NCBI GenBank assembly: GCA_013002105.1
Contig: JABDKS010000859.1
Coordinates: 1 to 5,454 of the forward strand
Length of the DNA stretch: 5,454 nt
Source of the DNA: Pirellulaceae bacterium
GTDB taxonomy: Bacteria; Planctomycetota; Planctomycetia; Pirellulales; Pirellulaceae
Reading direction: 5' to 3'
Positions within the stretch are counted from its first letter, which is position 1; every line of letters begins with the position of its first letter. The translations under genes were made by a program, and so were the position numbers. The notes under the pieces were generated by a model that was not told the origin of the DNA, did no database searches, and was given only the letters and a program-made list of their open reading frames with translations. Below are positions 1-5,454 of this stretch, piece after piece.

Positions 1-1
1 A

Positions 2-157
2 TATTTCGCCGGCCTGACGATTCGCGAATCATCCGACGTGATGGGCGTTTCGACCGCAACTGCGGAGCGCTACTGGAAATTTGCCCGCGCGTGGCTGCAT
101 TCACAGCTCCATTGCAGCGATGAAGCGATCCGTCGGCAAAATGATAAAAAAACTTGA
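2..157 (+). CDS. ECF-type RNA polymerase sigma factor, C-terminal fragment (5' end outside window)
   Basis: An open frame enters from the left edge and stops at TGA 155-157, leaving 51 readable residues. It begins YFAGLTIRESSDVMGVSTAT and continues through AERYWKFARAWLHSQL. This is the helix-turn-helix of sigma region 4, which contacts the -35 element: the 'YF-GLT--E-A--MG-S-ATA-R-W-FARAWL' pattern is typical of the ECF sigma factors abundant in planctomycetes and acidobacteria (the Sigma70_ECF / TIGR02999-like group). After the domain comes a short polar tail ending in RRQNDKKT, encoded by an A-rich stretch. The next gene, 115 bp downstream on the same strand, is a Ser/Thr kinase. That pairing is known for several ECF groups in which the kinase replaces an anti-sigma factor as the regulator. 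Regions 2 and most of the linker are outside the window, so the subgroup cannot be fixed. Confidence 0.88.
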   Translation, partial: YFAGLTIRESSDVMGVSTATAERYWKFARAWLHSQLHCSDEAIRRQNDKKT

Positions 158-185
158 TGGGATGACTGCGTGATTATCGCACTGT

Positions 186-227
186 TGATATCGACGCAGC
201 TGATATCGACGCAGCCAGTGATATCGA
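186..227. repeat. Tandem 15-bp direct repeat with a third partial copy
   Basis: TGATATCGACGCAGC occurs twice head to tail with no mismatch (186-200 and 201-215). After three bases a third copy of the first nine bases, TGATATCGA, follows (219-227). Each unit contains the palindrome GATATC. The 15 bases just before (171-185, TGATTATCGCACTGT) resemble the unit weakly. The array fills the middle of the spacer between the sigma gene and the kinase gene, ending 45 bp before the kinase ATG. It may be a recent slippage duplication or a set of binding sites; the sequence alone cannot decide. No convincing -35/-10 promoter was seen around it. Confidence 0.85.
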
Positions 228-272
228 TGGACATTACCAAGCGCACAGCATACGAGCCGACCAGAGTCGTTT

Positions 273-3200
273 ATGCCCAAAGACCCACCCAAGTTAGATG
301 AACTATTCGAAGCGGCAGTCGAGATCGAGTCGGCAGAGCAGCGCGACGCTTTTCTGGACCAATCCTGTGGTTCCAACGTCGAATTGCGACAACAACTGCA
401 GCAATTGTTGAGATCCGATCAGCAGGCGGGCAGTTTCCTGGAAAAGCCGCCGGCTGAGTTGGACGTCACGATTTTGTCAGAAGCCGCCGGCGACAATTTG
501 GACCTGTCCGTCAATGACACGTCGCTGAATGTCGCACGAACACCGATTGCTCAGAGTGACCAAGCCATTGTGATTGGCAAAGGCAACCACAGCGTTTTGA
601 GATCCATCGGGAATTCTCTGGATGAAGTTCCGCATATCGCGCTACGCGATTCGACTGCCGAGGGTGATGACCCCATCGCAAAGCCTACATCGCCTGAGAT
701 TCCCATCCATCAGCCAGATAGTCGCTATCAGTTGCTGGGCGAGATCGCACGCGGCGGGATGGGCGTCATCATCAAAGGCCGGGACACGGATCTGGGCCGC
801 GATTTGGCAATCAAGGTTCTGCTTGATTCGCAGAAGGACAAACCCGAGGTGGTTCGACGCTTCATCGAAGAAGCCCAGATCGGTGGTCAATTGCAACATC
901 CGGGAATCGTGCCGGTCTACGAATTGGGCCAATTCGCCGACCAACGCCCTTTCTTCACCATGAAATTGGTCAAAGGCGAGACGCTGGCAAAATTGCTTGC
1001 AGATCGCGGACATCCCGAATCTGATCGTGGCCGGTTCATCGGCATCTTTGAACAGGTTTGTCAAACGATGGCCTACGCACATTCACGAGGTGTGATCCAT
1101 CGTGACTTAAAGCCCGCCAACATCATGGTCGGAGCGTTCGGCGAAGTTCAGGTAATGGATTGGGGGCTGGCAAAGGTCTTCTCCGACGGAGGCGTCGCAG
1201 ACGAGAAAAAAGCTCGTGACAAGCAGCAGGGGCTGAGTGTGATTCAAACCCTACGCAGTGAGATCTCTGGCGCCGGCTCGGTTGGATCACAGACGCAAAT
1301 GGGCAGCGTGATGGGCACACCGGCCTACATGTCGCCCGAACAGGCACTCGGTGAAATCGATCATTTGGATGAACGCGCCGACGTATTCGGGCTCGGAGCG
1401 ATCTTGTGCGAAATACTCACAGGCAAGCCGCCCTATGTCGCCGACGATGGTACCGCAGTATTTCGCCGCGCCAGCCGTGGCAAATTAGACGACGCTTTTG
1501 ATCGCCTGGGTGCGTCGGGTGCAGACGCCCACCTGATCAAGCTGACCAAGCACTGTTTGGAACTGGAACCCTCTGACCGACCGCGGGATGCCAGCGAACT
1601 TGCCCGACGGATCAGCGGTCATTTGGAATCGGTCGAAACCAAACTGCGTGAAACCGAAAAACAACGTGCGGTCCAGGCAGCTCGTGTCGAAGAAGAGCGA
1701 AAACGACGGCACGTTCAGCTGGCGTTGGTCGCCTCGATACTGTTGATGTTTGGGCTGGGAAGCATCGGTTGGATGTATCTGGAAAAACGTGCCGACCAGC
1801 AACAGCAGGAATTAGTTGCACAAAAACTCGATGAGCTAAATGATGCCGAAGCCACTCGTCTGGTCGAAGGCTTGCTGGTTGCCGATTCATTGCAGGTCGA
1901 TACGCTAATCCAAAGCCTGGCCGAGTATCGACAGTGGGCACGTGATGATTTGAGCATTGCGTTTGCTGCGTCGGCTGATGATTCGAATGCAAAACTGCAT
2001 GCAGCGCTGGCAATTCTCAGCGACGATGATTCGGTCCTGCCGTATCTGAAAGACCGTCTGCTTTGGGCAACTCCGATCCAGTTCGAGTCGATTCGCGACA
2101 TCATGCGACAGCACAAGGATCAATTGACACCCGAGTACTGGAAAGTCGCGCTGAACACCAGCCTGGATGCCAAACGCCGATTTCAAGCCGCTTGCGTCGT
2201 GGCGAGCTATGACTCAGAAAGTGAGCACTGGCGTGACCCGCAATTCGTTGATTTTGTGGCGGGTCATTTGGTGCGTGTCCTGCCATCAGAACTGCTGCCC
2301 TGGCGAAACGCCTTGCGACCTGTCAAATCACATTTGATTGAACCGCTAGCAGAAATTTACCGGGACGACAGCATGGATACGCTTGCGAGTGGATTTGCAA
2401 CCGATGCCCTGAGCGACTATCTCCATGACGATGCGGAGGGGTTGTTCGATCTGTTGGTCGATGCCAATCAAAAACAATTTGAATTGATCTATCAAAAGCT
2501 GACTGCTCATCGGCAGCAAGCTGTCACTCTGGGTCACATTGAACTTTCCAAGACGCCAGCAGCCAGTGACAGCGATGCGGAAAAAGAAGTCCTGGCAGTG
2601 CGTCACGCGAATGCCGCAATCATGCTGATGCGAATGGACGATGCTGAGAGTGTTTGGACATTGCTGAAACATCGTTCCGATCCACGAATTCGTAGCTACA
2701 TCATCCATTGGCTCAGCCCACGCGGCGGTCGCCCAACCGTCATCATCGATCGCTACGAACTAGAAACCGATGTCAGTATCAAGCGGGCTCTGCTGTTGTG
2801 CCTTGGTGAATTTGACGACTCTGTTTTACAATCGCAACAGCCAAAGATGATTCAAACGCTCTTGACCGTGTACCGGAATGACCCCGATGCCGGGCTGCGT
2901 GCTTCAGCGCAATGGCTGCTGCGGCAATGGAACCAAACACAAGCAATGGCTGTCATCGACGATGACTTGCGTCAGAATGCGACGTCGGTCCGCGCTGGTG
3001 ACCCGACGAAAGCGAATTGGTATGTCAATTCCCAAGGCCAAGCGTTTGTGATTCTGGACGCTGAACATTTCCAGATGGGTTCGCCAGTTTCTCAACCCGG
3101 TCGATCGCAAAATGAAACTCTGCACCAACGTCTGCTCGGCAGGCAGTTTGCGATCTCCTCCACCGAGGTAACTAAGGCTCAGTGGCGTCAGTTCTCCAAA

Positions 3201-3854
3201 GAACAACCCGATGGTTTTTGGGGAGCCGATCAGCCGCAAATGAAACCTTACATGCACACGGAGGATTCTCCGATGCTGGGGATGACATGGTTCGAAGCGG
3301 CCCAATATTGCGATTGGCTAAGTGATCAGGAGGGAATCCCCCGTGATCAGTGGTGCTATGTTCCCGATGAGCAAGGAAACTATGGACCTGGAATGCGAGT
3401 CAATCCAGATTTTTTGAATCGAACTGGCTATCGTTTGCCAACCGAAGATGAATGGGAGTTTGCGTGCCGCGCAGGATCGCATACCAGTCGCCACTTCGGT
3501 GTCGCAGAGACATTGCTGCCGAAATACGATTGGTACTCGGTCAATGGCCAAGGACACAGCTGGCCAGTGGCCCTGTTAAAACCAAACGACTTTGGATTGT
3601 TCGATATGCATGGCAACGCTTACGAATGGTGTTTCGATCTGTTCGACGACTACGCGGTCGGACCCGACAAAACGGCTATCGATGCACCCTCGACAGATGC
3701 CGTATCGGATACGCAAAGCCGCGTACTCCGCAGTGCCGCGTTCGACGCGCGGTCATCGGGACTCCGATCGGCCAGTCGCGCTCCTTATCGACCCTCCAGT
3801 CGGAGCAGCACCACCGGTTTCCGTCCCGTCCGAACTTACGACCTGACTCACTAA
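273..3854 (+). CDS. Transmembrane Ser/Thr protein kinase with HEAT-like region and C-terminal FGE-like (SUMF1/EgtB/PvdO) domain
   Basis: This 1193-residue protein should phosphorylate Ser/Thr targets in the cytoplasm under control of an extracytoplasmic sensor half. Residues 1-60 form the helical leader common in planctomycete kinases (LFEAAVEI...AFLDQSCG...GSFLE), followed by a low-complexity linker to about 150. The kinase domain spans about 152-450: P-loop ARGGMGV (first Gly of the usual GxGxxG is Ala159), Lys181 in [11 protein letters not shown] 276-283 with Asp278, metal-binding DWG 296-298, and GTPAYMSPE 348-356. A ~45-residue insert, typical of the lineage, separates the last two. All catalytic residues are present, so it should be active. 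A charged coiled-coil (451-480) precedes one membrane helix (about 481-502); the basic ERKRRH before it puts the kinase inside and the C-terminus outside. Residues ~525-905 are helical and HEAT-like (for example [14 protein letters not shown] and [17 protein letters not shown]). Residues ~914-1188 form an FGE-sulfatase-type domain ([39 protein letters not shown]) lacking the catalytic cysteine pair. ATG273 is the only ATG in this frame after the upstream stop at 219; no strong Shine-Dalgarno is visible. The adjacent upstream sigma factor is the likely target or partner (inference). Confidence 0.95.
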   Translation: MPKDPPKLDELFEAAVEIESAEQRDAFLDQSCGSNVELRQQLQQLLRSDQQAGSFLEKPPAELDVTILSEAAGDNLDLSVNDTSLNVARTPIAQSDQAIVIGKGNHSVLRSIGNSLDEVPHIALRDSTAEGDDPIAKPTSPEIPIHQPDSRYQLLGEIARGGMGVIIKGRDTDLGRDLAIKVLLDSQKDKPEVVRRFIEEAQIGGQLQHPGIVPVYELGQFADQRPFFTMKLVKGETLAKLLADRGHPESDRGRFIGIFEQVCQTMAYAHSRGVIHRDLKPANIMVGAFGEVQVMDWGLAKVFSDGGVADEKKARDKQQGLSVIQTLRSEISGAGSVGSQTQMGSVMGTPAYMSPEQALGEIDHLDERADVFGLGAILCEILTGKPPYVADDGTAVFRRASRGKLDDAFDRLGASGADAHLIKLTKHCLELEPSDRPRDASELARRISGHLESVETKLRETEKQRAVQAARVEEERKRRHVQLALVASILLMFGLGSIGWMYLEKRADQQQQELVAQKLDELNDAEATRLVEGLLVADSLQVDTLIQSLAEYRQWARDDLSIAFAASADDSNAKLHAALAILSDDDSVLPYLKDRLLWATPIQFESIRDIMRQHKDQLTPEYWKVALNTSLDAKRRFQAACVVASYDSESEHWRDPQFVDFVAGHLVRVLPSELLPWRNALRPVKSHLIEPLAEIYRDDSMDTLASGFATDALSDYLHDDAEGLFDLLVDANQKQFELIYQKLTAHRQQAVTLGHIELSKTPAASDSDAEKEVLAVRHANAAIMLMRMDDAESVWTLLKHRSDPRIRSYIIHWLSPRGGRPTVIIDRYELETDVSIKRALLLCLGEFDDSVLQSQQPKMIQTLLTVYRNDPDAGLRASAQWLLRQWNQTQAMAVIDDDLRQNATSVRAGDPTKANWYVNSQGQAFVILDAEHFQMGSPVSQPGRSQNETLHQRLLGRQFAISSTEVTKAQWRQFSKEQPDGFWGADQPQMKPYMHTEDSPMLGMTWFEAAQYCDWLSDQEGIPRDQWCYVPDEQGNYGPGMRVNPDFLNRTGYRLPTEDEWEFACRAGSHTSRHFGVAETLLPKYDWYSVNGQGHSWPVALLKPNDFGLFDMHGNAYEWCFDLFDDYAVGPDKTAIDAPSTDAVSDTQSRVLRSAAFDARSSGLRSASRAPYRPSSRSSTTGFRPVRTYDLTH

Positions 3855-3919
3855 CCGTGCAGATAGACGATGCTAATCGCATGATGTAATGTTCAAACGG
3901 TCGGATTGGACAGTTCCTC

Positions 3920-3953
3920 GCTTCGTTGAACACGACTATCGGTCAACGCAAGC
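3920..3953. other. Imperfect inverted repeat (possible transcript hairpin) after the kinase gene
   Basis: GCTTCGTTGA (3920-3929) can pair with TCAACG plus AAGC (3943-3948 and 3950-3953), giving ten base pairs with one bulged C at 3949 and a 13-nt loop. It starts 65 bp after the kinase stop codon. There is no T-tract after it, so it is not a classical intrinsic terminator. It could slow or end transcription of the kinase transcript, protect its 3' end, or be chance. The rest of the gap 3855-4082 shows no convincing gene. Confidence 0.35.
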
Positions 3954-4018
3954 CAGCCCTCTGCGATGGTGACAAAATTGCCGCTCTCGCATTCATGTTT
4001 TCGACTTGCGTTTGCATT

Positions 4019-4072
4019 ACTTTCACGCCGAACTTTCACGGGGCCACTGCCTCGTCGCCTCCAAAACTTTCA
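4019..4072. repeat. Short ACTTTCA motif repeated three times upstream of the Tudor-like gene
   Basis: ACTTTCACG occurs at 4019-4027 and again at 4032-4040 (13-bp period). The shorter ACTTTCA recurs at 4066-4072, where its end overlaps the ribosome binding site of the gene at 4083. The spacing between the second and third copies (34 bp) does not match that between the first two. It could be an operator array or chance; no matching promoter hexamers were found nearby. Confidence 0.3.
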
Positions 4073-4076
4073 AGGA
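4073..4076 (+). promoter_or_regulatory. Ribosome binding site that decides the start of the Tudor-like gene
   Basis: AAGGA, with core AGGA at 4073-4076, sits six bases before ATG 4083-4085 and nine before the second ATG at 4086. It is the clearest Shine-Dalgarno match in the window. It favours a start at 4083 over the longer in-frame ATG at 3966, because the protein from 4083 begins directly with a good signal peptide. Confidence 0.7.
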
Positions 4077-4082
4077 AAACGA

Positions 4083-4457
4083 ATGATGATTCGAACCGCC
4101 ACGGTGATTGCCGCCCTGTTTCTTGTCGCTGGTCCGATCACAGCCGCCGATTTCAAAGTGGGCGATTGGGTGCTTGCCCATTGGGAGCAGGGCGACGGTT
4201 ACTTCGTCGGCACGATTGTCGAAGACAAACAGTCGGTTTTTCTAGTTCTCTTTGAAGACGGCGATACTGCGGAAGTCAAAAAAACGAAAGTCAAGGAAAA
4301 CGACATTCAAGCGGGTTCGAAAGTCGTCGCACGCTGGAAAGACGGGCAATACTATCGCGCCAAAGTCGACAAGATCGTCGGCCGGGCACTCTTCATCCAT
4401 TACGACGACGGAACAAAAGACTGGGCACCTTGGTCGTGGATCGCACTCAAAGACTAA
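4083..4457 (+). CDS. Small exported protein with two tandem Tudor-like domains
   Basis: This 124-residue protein starts with a signal peptide: MMIR, a hydrophobic core (TVIAALFLVAG), and a probable cut near residue 22 (ITAA before DFKVGD). The mature part is two similar halves. Repeat 1 (about 25-70) carries KVGDWVLAHW, GYFVGTIV and LFEDGD. Repeat 2 (about 76-120) carries QAGSKVVARW, YYRAKV and IHYDDGT. Matching positions sit about 50 residues apart (Gly27/Gly78, Trp34/Trp85, FEDGD 57-61/YDDGT 107-111). The pattern 'G--V-A-W-DG-YY-A-V......V-Y-DGT' is that of small five-stranded Tudor/agenet/LBR-type barrels, best known as methyl-ligand or peptide binding modules in eukaryotes; the bacterial exported versions have no role I can name. 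The aromatic residues and acidic DG turn are kept in both halves. It follows the kinase by 228 bp with its own ribosome binding site, so co-transcription is possible but not indicated. The gene itself is secure; the fold is inferred from motif reading. Confidence 0.85.
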   Translation: MMIRTATVIAALFLVAGPITAADFKVGDWVLAHWEQGDGYFVGTIVEDKQSVFLVLFEDGDTAEVKKTKVKENDIQAGSKVVARWKDGQYYRAKVDKIVGRALFIHYDDGTKDWAPWSWIALKD

Positions 4458-4496
4458 ACGCAACGACGAAGCTTGAATTGGGCGTTACTTACAGAT

Positions 4497-4514
4497 CGGC
4501 AAGTCAATTTGCCG
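4497..4514. terminator. Small hairpin between convergent genes, possible weak bidirectional terminator
   Basis: CGGCAA (4497-4502) and TTGCCG (4509-4514) are perfect inverted repeats; a G-T pair inside them extends the stem to seven pairs around a TCAA loop. It lies 39 bp after the stop of the Tudor-like gene and directly abuts the stop codon of the minus-strand dehydrogenase gene. The position between two convergent 3' ends suits a shared terminator, but neither strand has a T-tract after the stem, so any intrinsic termination would be weak. Confidence 0.4.
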
Positions 4515-5454
4515 CTAGACCAACTGCCATTTTCCAATTTCGCCGTCAAGTAGATCGACAAAATACAGTGACCCGTCGGGACCCTGTCGCATAGCCACCA
4601 CGTATTGGGCGCCGGTGGCAAACACATCCACATTCGTCACGACGCCGTTGGCATCGATCGACGCGTTGCGAACGATTCCCTGACCCAGATCGTTAAAGAA
4701 CACATCTCCTTCGTACTGTTGACCCAAGTCGCCGCCTCGAATCACATCCCCGAGCACAATTGCATTGATGCCATCGGTTGCGTGATTGAGTGCCACCGAG
4801 CCAGCTGTCACCTCGGCTCCGCTCGCATAAAACACCTGCGCCTCAGACAGATTCGCGTAACCGCCAGCGGTTTGGATGCTCACACCTTGGCCACCTTCGT
4901 AGTAGGGCCAGCCAAAATTGGTTCCCGGTCCGCCGGTATTGACCTCTTCCCACGTCGTCCAGCCGACGTCGCCGACATACAACTGCCCCGTGGCCTGATC
5001 GACCGAGATTCGGAACGGGTTTCGCAATCCGAGCTGATACACCTTGGAGCGGTTGGAATCTGGGTCGCCGTCGTAGAACGGGTTGTCAGACAGGCCCTGA
5101 CCCGTGATCGGATCGATCCGTAGTACTTTTCCGGACAAGCTATCGATGTCTTGCACGCGAACAGCGCGTGGATCGACGTCGTTGTAACTGGCGCCGTCAC
5201 CGATGGAGACAAACAAGTTGCCGTCAACACCGAATGCAAGCGAAGCAACGGTGTGAGTGGTGCTGTCGCTATTGATGAAGTCCTGTATGTAGGTGCCGTC
5301 CGGGTTCACACCCGCCGGGGGCTCTGCCAAGTTGAACACACTGTTGGTGAAGCCGTTGAAGTTTTCCCAAGTGCTGTTGGTTCCCAACAAGATCGTTTCG
5401 CTACCGGCAACAACGGTTGTGTAGTCGGTCGCGGCACTCAACTCGACTCGCATC
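4515..5454 (-). CDS. Glucose/sorbosone dehydrogenase-like beta-propeller protein, C-terminal part (start outside window)
   Basis: The minus-strand frame is open from the right edge to TAG at 4515-4517, giving about 312 residues. An ATG at 5453-5451 is at the very edge and is probably internal, because the first readable residues (RVELSAATDY...SETILLG) already match mid-domain sequence of the family. The protein resembles the GSDH family (PF07995), six-bladed propellers related to soluble PQQ glucose dehydrogenase and sorbosone dehydrogenase. Counting from that Met, visible motifs are THTVASLAFGVDGNLFVSIG (66-85), LSGKVLRIDP (106-115), DNPF (123-126), YQLGLRNPFR (139-148), LYVGDVGWTTWEEVN (158-172) and NFGWPYYEGG (179-188). 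His67 and Arg144 fall where the family's catalytic His and the PQQ-contacting Arg lie, so cofactor-dependent sugar or aldose oxidation is possible but unproven. It ends with the final propeller strand (LYFVDLLDGEIGKWQLV) and has no dockerin or anchor at its C-terminus. Proteins of this type are normally exported, but the signal region is not in the window. It converges on the Tudor-like gene. Confidence 0.88.
   Translation of the reverse strand, partial: MRVELSAATDYTTVVAGSETILLGTNSTWENFNGFTNSVFNLAEPPAGVNPDGTYIQDFINSDSTTHTVASLAFGVDGNLFVSIGDGASYNDVDPRAVRVQDIDSLSGKVLRIDPITGQGLSDNPFYDGDPDSNRSKVYQLGLRNPFRISVDQATGQLYVGDVGWTTWEEVNTGGPGTNFGWPYYEGGQGVSIQTAGGYANLSEAQVFYASGAEVTAGSVALNHATDGINAIVLGDVIRGGDLGQQYEGDVFFNDLGQGIVRNASIDANGVVTNVDVFATGAQYVVAMRQGPDGSLYFVDLLDGEIGKWQLV

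Noticed and set aside
185..213. Possible sigma-70 promoter with TTGATA at 185-190
   Set aside because: At 17 bp spacing the -10 position reads GACGCA, far from consensus; the TTGATA is part of the tandem repeat.
186..227. CRISPR-like array
   Set aside because: The repeats are 15 bp, directly adjacent with no unique spacers, and no cas gene is present.
101..376. Minus-strand open frame of 91 codons across the sigma-kinase spacer
   Set aside because: It overlaps the ends of two well supported plus-strand genes, and its repeated LRRYQ-type residues only reflect the 15-bp DNA repeat.
642..1082. Minus-strand open frame of 146 codons inside the kinase gene
   Set aside because: It lies wholly antisense to the conserved kinase core, has no recognisable domain and no ribosome binding site; it is a shadow of the coding strand.
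3452..3889. Plus-strand open frame of 145 codons overlapping the kinase 3' end
   Set aside because: It is in another frame over the conserved FGE-like motifs, Arg-rich in the way shadow frames are, and has no start signal.
3966..4082. Longer N-terminus of the Tudor-like protein starting at ATG 3966
   Set aside because: The 39 extra residues are not like a signal peptide and would bury the good one that starts at 4083 right after an AAGGA site.
4605..5123. Plus-strand open frame of 172 codons opposite the dehydrogenase-like gene
   Set aside because: The minus-strand frame shows clear family motifs across the same stretch; the plus-strand translation is not protein-like and matches nothing known to me.

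Overview
The window looks like chromosomal DNA from a planctomycete, probably of the Rhodopirellula/Pirellulaceae type. The main reasons are the pairing of an ECF sigma factor with a very large membrane Ser/Thr kinase, the kinase's DWG (instead of DFG) and YMSPEQ motifs with a long activation-loop insert, and its C-terminal formylglycine-enzyme-like (SUMF1/EgtB/PvdO) domain. Moderate GC content and weak Shine-Dalgarno sites fit this. The assignment rests on family knowledge and reading of motifs, not on a database search.

Layout. Positions 2-157 (+) hold the C-terminal end (sigma region 4) of an ECF sigma factor. Positions 158-272 are a short spacer carrying a perfect 15-bp tandem duplication. 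Positions 273-3854 (+) encode a 1193-residue transmembrane Ser/Thr kinase, which fills most of the window. Positions 3855-4082 are a 228-bp non-coding gap with one imperfect hairpin and a short repeated motif. Positions 4083-4457 (+) encode a small exported protein made of two Tudor-like barrels. Positions 4458-4514 form a convergent gap ending in a small perfect hairpin. Positions 4515-5454 (-) encode the C-terminal part of a glucose/sorbosone dehydrogenase-like beta-propeller whose start lies beyond the right edge.

How the parts work together. The sigma factor and kinase are adjacent and co-directional, which is the arrangement of the planctomycete sigma/kinase signalling modules. A plausible model (inference) is that the extracytoplasmic half of the kinase senses something outside the cytoplasm and the cytoplasmic kinase domain controls the sigma factor by phosphorylation. 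The Tudor-like gene has its own good ribosome binding site after a 228-bp gap, so it is probably a separate transcription unit. The dehydrogenase-like gene is convergent and shows no functional link to the kinase. Nothing here is clearly a new defence or mobile system. The least ordinary items are the exported double-Tudor protein and the kinase's apparently non-catalytic FGE-like sensor domain.
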